From NCBI RefSeq assembly GCF_003573695.1, contig NC_039358.1:157780920-157844919 (forward strand): 64,000 nucleotides of DNA, read 5' to 3'. A program made the position numbers and the translations under genes. This document shows, one piece after another, positions 57,649 to 64,000 of the stretch. The stretch's first letter is position 1, and every line of letters begins with the position of its first letter. Source of the stretch: Papaver somniferum. Lineage: Eukaryota; Streptophyta; Magnoliopsida; Ranunculales; Papaveraceae. Below the pieces are notes generated by a model. The model was not told the origin of the DNA, ran no database searches, and worked only from the letters and a program-made list of their open reading frames with translations.

Positions 57649-59729
57649 TGATGTAGTTTTTACAAGTGGTAAGAAATATTCGAGTCTCGGACTTTTATGA
57701 AGATTTGGTTAACTAAGAAAATACTAAGACAAACTAATTAAATTTTTATTTTTAATTACCAAGGAGAGAAGATTCTAGGGTTTTGGATTCCACTACTTCC
57801 AATATTTATAAACTCAATAATAGTTTCTTTGACAAATTACTCCTATTTTACTCAAAATAGTTCCGAACCCAATCTCATACTTTGGAAGATATAACGTTAC
57901 ACGCTCTTTTTATGACTCTCGTCGCAAATCTAAGGCCTAACTTTCCTTCGCTTATGAAAGATCGATAGCTAAACTACCCAAAACAATTAATATGAAGCAT
58001 GTAAAGAAGAGAAAATTTTTAATAATTTTAAAGCACAAAAATAGAGTAATTGTCAAACAAAATAACTACTAAAATTTACGCATCGAAAATAACTTCTTCC
58101 AAAACCCTAGAAAAGAGATTTAGCTACTCATGAATCGAAGATTGGAGAATACTTGATTAATCATTGTATTAAAAATATTGAAATTCTGCTTACAACGATT
58201 TTAGTCGCTAAAGGTATTCAACCACGAAAGTGTTGCAACAGTTCAGTTGCGGAAGAGCTAATGCAGCTAAAACAGTGTACGATATTGTTCTTATGTGATT
58301 GAATATAAGACTCCTTCTGCAACTGTTTCTGACAGGCTATGTGAGTTTTGCAGCAGCAGGTAACTTTCTGAAACTTGTGATTTTTCGATTTAGCAGTATC
58401 TATTCTCTCCCAGGCTATCTGTATGACCTCGTCTTCACCTCTGGCGGTCTTTATATAACTAACAGGACCACCGAATCTCTGTAATAACTTCAGAAAATCC
58501 GTATTATATTCTTCGCAGTTTACGTGAATATTTTCTTTGTTTAGGTTCTTCACGCGCCTGACAGTAATTTTTATACGTCTTCTTGCAGCAGCACACTCCC
58601 ACATGTGGCACCCTCATCTCAGAAGTAGTATACACACGAATTTTTCCTAAAAATAGCTGAAAATATCTCGAGAATATTTACTTGCTCTGTTTTATCCAAA
58701 ACCACGTCAACTTCCCTATTTTCTCGATTCCAACTCATATACCAACCCTGTTTTAGTGAAACGGGCCTAAACCAATACCAATCCTTCATTAAGTCTCACC
58801 CAGAACTTCCCAAAATTCTTCCAGCAACTATCACAGATAAACCCGAGAATTCCTAGTCACAGTGTTTTCTTCAGATCTTATTATTAAGCCCAACTGGATC
58901 GAATACCACCACCATAGCATCCCTGTTTAGTTGATACAAGTCATCCCAAACGATTTGAGCCATTGAATCTCTCTCGAACAACTTCAAATATCGAACCCCA
59001 ATATTATCGGAACTGGTTTACTTTAAATCCACAATTTTAACCAATTCCATTCGAAACAGAGAATCTTACCAGCCCTGTCTAAACCAATGGAAGATACCCA
59101 ATGATTTTCAGCACTTTAGTTTCTTTCTAACTCCTTCGAAATTCAAACCCTAATCTGCCAGTGACTGAAACTAGTTTTCTCTCCAATTCCTGAAATTCAA
59201 AAGGTTGAATATGACCTCCCCTTATCCAACAGTGGTGTCCCTTTAGCAATTTGGGGTATAAATAGCATTTCTTGGGGTGCGAATAACAATTGTGGGCTAC
59301 AAGAAGTAATTTGGGGTTGTACATAGTAATTTTGGGGGTTCCTTTATTACTTTTCTCCAGAGGTTCAAACACCACTTTTCGAATTCTTCCACCAGCAACA
59401 GCCGTCTCTTACCTCCCAGATCCACTTCTTTTCTTCAATTTTTTACATCACTAAAGTTGCCATGCTTTTCAGACATAACTTGCATCACTAAAGCTGACAT
59501 GCTTTTCAGATAGAGATGAAAAAATGAAAGAAAATAATGAGAAATAATTCGCCTCCAACTGCAGTTGCACATGAAATGGCGCTTTAGCTCTTGTAAGCGA
59601 CGTTTCTTCTTATTTTGCTCCAAAGTACCTAAAACTCAAAATTAGACATAAAATACGTAATTTACAAGAAAACTTAGCAAAGAAAGCATAAACAATAGAT
59701 AAATATGAAGGTGTTTTAGACACCTATCA
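57649..59729 (-). mobile_element. 3' LTR of Athila-like element
   Basis: On the minus strand it starts tgataggtgtctaaaacacc at 59729, as in the solo LTR at 44405, and is preceded by a PPT. The left limit is set at tgatgtagtttttac (57649) by weak resemblance to the solo LTR end and is uncertain. The frame at 58218-58604 lies within it and has no recognised domain. Confidence 0.55.
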
Positions 59730-59743
59730 AATTCCCCACACTT
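59730..59743 (-). other. Polypurine tract of Athila-like element
   Basis: The minus strand reads aagtgtggggaatt directly before the LTR. A second purine-rich run, gtttgggggtgaggg (minus, near 60940-60956), is the internal tract commonly seen in Athila elements. Confidence 0.65.
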
Positions 59744-61268
59744 AGATTTTGCTAGTCCTCGATTAAATCAAACTAAACTAATTTTAAAACATACAACTCC
59801 CTTTCATTGAGTATACGGTCACCCTTAGCATGTTTAACAAGCCTTTAAACCCCTGGGTGGCGCTAGTGACCGAGTTATAGTCTCGGGAGGGTTTACAAGA
59901 GGTGTACCCATAAAACCTTTGTTCCAAACCCTAGTTCTATGTGAAGAACTCAGGAATGACACTAAAGAATCTCCTTGGTTGGCATACTCTCATTGATCAC
60001 AAGAGAAAGTACCCTGATGCGAATCATATTCATATATATATGAGTAACAGAGTTCTATTTAGATAGTCGCACTATGGACATCAATAATCGGAATCACACA
60101 AATTAATAGATTAAGAAGATGGATCATAGAGATACATAGTTCAAAACAATGTTGTCTAAGGTCAACGGTGTTTCCCATATCTGTCTGAAGGCCTCCGACA
60201 AGATGAACCTATGAATCCTAATGGATTGAGATACTGGTATGGACTAATATCAACACGGCTTGGCATATACAAGGGAACCAGCGGTCGATAATCTTAACTC
60301 TAGATCAACTCAACTGGCATATACAAGGGAACCATCGGTCAATTTTATTGCACAGTAATAAAAATTTCATTTTTCATTTCATTTTTTTTCCTTTTGATCA
60401 ACTACATGATTTGATCTTTTAGATCCAAGCGCATGCTTCTTGTCAGCAGATTACATGATAGTTCCCATGGATCCTGCGTTCCACGCTTGTTTAGGCGACA
60501 GAGACAGGGAAAACACACACATATTGCTATATAAGTGTTAATTAATTTTATTTTATTTTGATTATTTATTTATTCCGTTTGGTCTGATTGGTCTGGTAGC
60601 TTTATTATTTTAGTAACTCAATCACTCTATTTCATCCCGGCAGTGGTAACAATTCGATGTTTTGTTCCGCACCAAATCACTTAGAGAAACATATAATTCA
60701 AATAAAATAAAAATAGAACGTAGTGTGATGATTCCATCCTAACACCTGAACTCTGTCTTTTTATGAATAGACTCTGTTATTGGGTTCCTTAACTCCTACA
60801 ACCAAGATGTTTCCATTCACTTTGACTGGTTAGTGTCATCCTGAATTAGCACAAATTTCTAGGCTCTGGAGTTTAACTTCTATATTTTTAATTTTTTAAT
60901 TTTTATTTATTTTTTTATTTTACTAACTAAGTTTTTTTCCCTCACCCCCAAACTTAAACCTAACATTGTCCTCAATGTTTCAAATTAAGGTGCAGTACCA
61001 AAAATATAAGTAACAAGAGGAATAAAGAGGTAAGTCAGAAAGATAGTACCTGGATGAAGCGTAACAATCCTTCCACGGGAGCAAGAAAGAAAGAAAATAA
61101 AAACAAAAATAAAACCAGTGTACAATAACAACAGGGCCCTCCAGAGGGACCTTAATATCACCATGTATGGGTTGCCTCCCATTAAGCGCTAAGTTTAGTG
61201 TCTTCAGCAAGACTTTGTTACCCGTTACAATTAATCTTGGTATACAGGATTTCTTAGCTCCAATTCGT
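59744..61268 (-). mobile_element. 3' non-coding part of Athila-like element
   Basis: Between integrase and LTR. It contains the segment shared with 33554, a duplicated ggcatatacaagggaacca (60260 and 60318), the ccctcacccccaaacttaa tract and ggttgcctcccattaagcg near 61168, all typical of the long Athila 3' region. No env-like frame was found. Confidence 0.5.
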
Positions 61269-62840
61269 CTATTGCATGACTGGGTAACTCCAAAACGGTT
61301 TCAACCGTTGACCATTAACCTTGAAAGTTTTTCCATTCTTCGTATTTTCAACTTCGACTGCTCCATGGGGAAAAACAATTTTGGCAAAGTATGGTCCAGA
61401 CCACCGAGATATTAATTTACCAGGGAAAGGATGTAAATGAGAATTGTAAAGGAGAACCTTTTGACCTGGTTCAAATGTCTTTCGAATAATCGATTTATCA
61501 TGAAATTTTTTAGTTTTCTCCTTGTAAATTTTCGCACTCTGGTAAGCATCATTACGAATTTCTTCTAACTCATTGAGTTGCAATCTACGGTGATCACCAG
61601 TAATATATAGGTCAAAGTTTAGAATTTTAATAGCCCAATAAGCTCGGTGTTCAAATTTTACAGGCAAATGGAAGGCTTTACCGAAGAAAAGTCTATATGC
61701 ATACATCCCAAGTGGAGTCTTAAAAGCGGATCGATAAGCCCATAAAGCTTCTACTAAGCGCAAAGACCGATCCTTTCGGGTAGGGTTTACGGTCTTCTCT
61801 AATATCTGTTTGATTTGCCTATTAGACACTTCTACTTGGCCACAAGTTTGTGGGTGGTAAGGTGTAGAAACCTTATGGGTAATGGAGTATTTCTTCATGA
61901 GCGTCTCAAAAGACCGATTACAAAAATGGGAACCTCCATCACTAATGATTGCTCTAGGCATACCAAATCGAGAGAAAATATTGTCTCTAACAAACTTGAT
62001 CACAACGTGGCGATCGTCTGTCTTGGTAGCAATTGCTTCAACCCACTTAGACACATAATCAACAACTAATAAGATGTAAAAGTTTCCATAGGAATTGACA
62101 AAAGGACCCATAAAATCTATACCTAAGACATCAAATATTTATATTATTAGTATAAGACTAAGTGGCATCACATCACGTCGGGTCAACTTCCCTAACTTTT
62201 GACATCTCTCACAACTTTGACAAAATAGGTGCGAGTCCTTAAACAGAGTTGGCTAATAAAGACCGGATTGCAAAACCTTCACAACTGTTTTCTTAGAACT
62301 AAAGTGGCCCACACAAGCTCCAGAATAACAAAAAATCAGGACACTGGAGATTTCGTTGTCAGGAATACAATGACGGATGATCTGGTCAGGGAAGTATTTA
62401 AATAAGTACGGATCATCCCAGAAAAAGTATTCAACCTTAGACAAGAATTTAGCTCTATCCTGTTTAGACCAATGGCCGGACATTTGACCAGTTACCAAAT
62501 AATTGACAATGTCAGCAAACCAGGGTAACACAGAGATGGAAAATAATTGTTCATCAGAGAACGTGTCAAGGATCAGTCTCTGATCATCTCTAGTCTCATC
62601 AAGGATACAGAATAAATGGTCAGCCACTACATTTTCAGACCCTTTATTATCAGGATTATCTAGAATAAACTCTTGAAACAACAATACCCATCTAATCAGC
62701 CTAGGTTTTGAGTCCTTCTTTGAAAGGAGATATTTGAGTGCGACATGATCAGAATAAGTTATGACCTTGGACCCTAGGAGATATGATCTCAATTTCTCCA
62801 AAGTAAAAATGATGGCTAGCATTTCTTTCTCAGTGGTAGT
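61269..62840 (-). pseudogene. Athila-like pol: RNase H and integrase, two nonsense codons, 5'-truncated
   Basis: One reading frame across the stretch. The RNase H part begins at [20 protein letters not shown] and has [11 protein letters not shown] and SENVVADHL; the first catalytic Asp is lost because the LTR at 62841 cuts the gene. The HHCC zinc finger follows (GHFSSKK, DSHLFCQSCERCQ). A TAG at 62253-62255 replaces the Trp of GLYWPTLF, and a TAA at 62139-62141 precedes [13 protein letters not shown]. The integrase core has D in GIDFMGPF, D in ISDGGSHF and E in GQVEVSNRQ, with 35 residues between the last two, so the DDE triad is intact. The C-terminal part has KKFHDKSI and [13 protein letters not shown]. 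It would insert new copies into the genome. Confidence 0.8.
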
Positions 62841-64000
62841 TGTTTGTGGGTGAAAACCGTTTCTGCTGATTTTGGTAATTTTGGGTGTGTGGATGAGAAA
62901 ATAATCTAAACCCAAAACAATGCACTGCACGGGAGTACTTTTGATTCGAGGGATCAATCTGTACAATCCCGGCCTAAACAAAGAAATGGCCGTTCCAGGC
63001 TTGCTTCGGTCACAAAGTGAAGGAGAAAGGTTAGTCTTAGGGAGGGAAGCGAACAAAGTGTTGAGACTACAATAATCGATTCTGAAGGTGTGGTTGTTTA
63101 TGACTTGTATCTGAAAGTAGAACTGGCTAGCAGAATGAAAAGCTATCAGGTGATTTCTAGATACTGTGTTGTTGCCGACCAAAACTTGTCGTTTGGTGAA
63201 AATAGGTGAAGCCTATTTATACAAGTCATATTGAAACGTACCCTGGTCTCGTAGGAAGTGGAAACAATTGAGTGGTGGAACAATAGAGTAACGTGTAACT
63301 GTCATACGTTATGCTTCCATGATGAGGGAAGTGAATTCGTGTAACCGTCAGTCATTACGCTTACATGATGAAGGAAATGAATTGTTTACACCGTTACTTT
63401 TCACCACCACTAATTTTCCTACTTCATGACACTTTCTTGTAACAGACGCATTGTACGCCGCACGCTGTAAACCGCCAGACCAATACCTGAGGAGTTCTCC
63501 AAGTTTGGGACATGTTTGATGTCTCGAGTGTTTTCGTGGAAAACGTGTAGCAGGTTGCTATGTGTGGCAAGTCAAAGTCAAGAGACTTTGCCATAGGAAA
63601 ATAGCATCTGATGCTATTAGGCTTGCGTTGGTCGGCCGCCTAAAACTTGCCACAAGTCCGTCAGTTTGGTGGCGAACTTGAATGGCTGAGATTACATCTC
63701 ATGAGGAAGGGTAGCCGTTGATTATGGCCACATCTTTATTGTGTAACAAAATGGCGCCATTATTATAGTGGCGCCTGCGTAGACGTGGCGTAGCGGGTTG
63801 CCTGAGACTTGCCGCAAGTTCGTCAGTTCAGTGGTGAACTTGGATGGATGAGATTGCATCTCATGAGGAAGAGTGGCCATTGATTATGGCCACATATTGT
63901 TGTATAGATAAGTGGCTCTATTGGCATAGTAGCGCATGGTGGAGCCATGGCATAGCGGCATGCTAGTGGTGTAGCCATGGCATAGCGGCATGCTAATCGT
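62841..64000 (-). mobile_element. Tat-like LTR, second family, copy 2 (runs off window)
   Basis: Starts tgtttgtgggtgaaaacc inside the RNase H gene and matches 34030 onward. It has the TATA box at 63214-63221 (minus) and the U3 block at 63451-63500. From 63630 it carries its own tandem repeats (gttcgtcagtt, atctcatgaggaag, and gccatggcatagcggcatgc twice near the window end). The rest of the element lies outside the window. Confidence 0.68.
63451..63500 (-). promoter_or_regulatory. Conserved U3 block, second-family copy 2
   Basis: gtacgccgcacgctgtaaac followed by cgccagaccaatacc. It lies about 240 bp upstream of the TATA box at 63214. Confidence 0.42.

Noticed and set aside
58218..58604. 128-aa minus-strand frame with several Cys
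   Set aside because: It lies within the Athila-like LTR and shows no known motif; kept only as LTR content.
62841..63182. N-terminal third of a 309-aa frame as part of pol
   Set aside because: It is LTR sequence read through into RNase H; the match to the other LTR at 34030 shows this.

Overview
The window reads as heterochromatic nuclear DNA of a flowering plant, probably a eudicot. The evidence is the LTR retrotransposon families (Tat-, Athila-, Tekay- and Copia-like), plant-type primer sites (tRNA-iMet and a probable tRNA-Arg), a Stowaway-like MITE and GT-AG introns. Repeat content suggests a Ranunculales/Papaveraceae genome, but that is only an impression. I see no intact host gene, rRNA, tRNA or CRISPR. 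Nearly everything is mobile DNA, much of it nested.

Region 1 (1-22304) is a head-to-tail array of a large non-autonomous Tat-type element on the minus strand: LTR1 (cut by the window) - internal 1 - LTR2 - internal 2 - LTR3, with shared LTRs. Each internal region carries a decayed gag and a protease whose catalytic Asp is Asn in both copies. I found no reverse transcriptase, RNase H or integrase. On the opposite strand lies a spliced gene with its own TATA box. Its 226-codon last exon is intact in internal 2 and deleted from internal 1, and a second, decayed copy of the gene lies downstream in both.

Region 2 (22305-26486) holds a Copia-like LTR fragment, a more diverged Tat-like LTR rich in minisatellites, and non-coding remnants. 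Region 3 (26487-29169) is a complete, young LTR retrotransposon of about 2.68 kb with a 5-bp target duplication, PBS, PPT, near-identical 376/377-bp LTRs and an unrecognised 398-aa protein followed by a second frame. Region 4 (29170-35621) holds short hairpins and tandem repeats, a truncated two-exon gene fragment and another Tat-like LTR.

Region 5 (35622-47860) is a second tandem LTR array, plus strand and Tekay-like: three LTRs (up to about 2.97 kb) separated by internal regions of only about 850 bp that contain PBS and PPT but no genes. Its last LTR is split by a 3033-bp solo LTR with a perfect CTTGG duplication. Region 6 (47861-57648) has a Copia-like LTR, a Stowaway-like MITE, a 1.9-kb element with long terminal inverted repeats, and AT-rich DNA. 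Region 7 (57649-64000) is the 3' half of an Athila-like element (LTR, PPT, integrase, RNase H, minus strand), cut inside RNase H by another Tat-like LTR that runs off the window.

The elements are related by regulation: four diverged LTR families share a promoter-proximal block, and in three of them a TATA box at similar spacing. No coherent host pathway is present. The most novel items are the small young element with an orphan protein and the antisense spliced gene in the Tat-type array.
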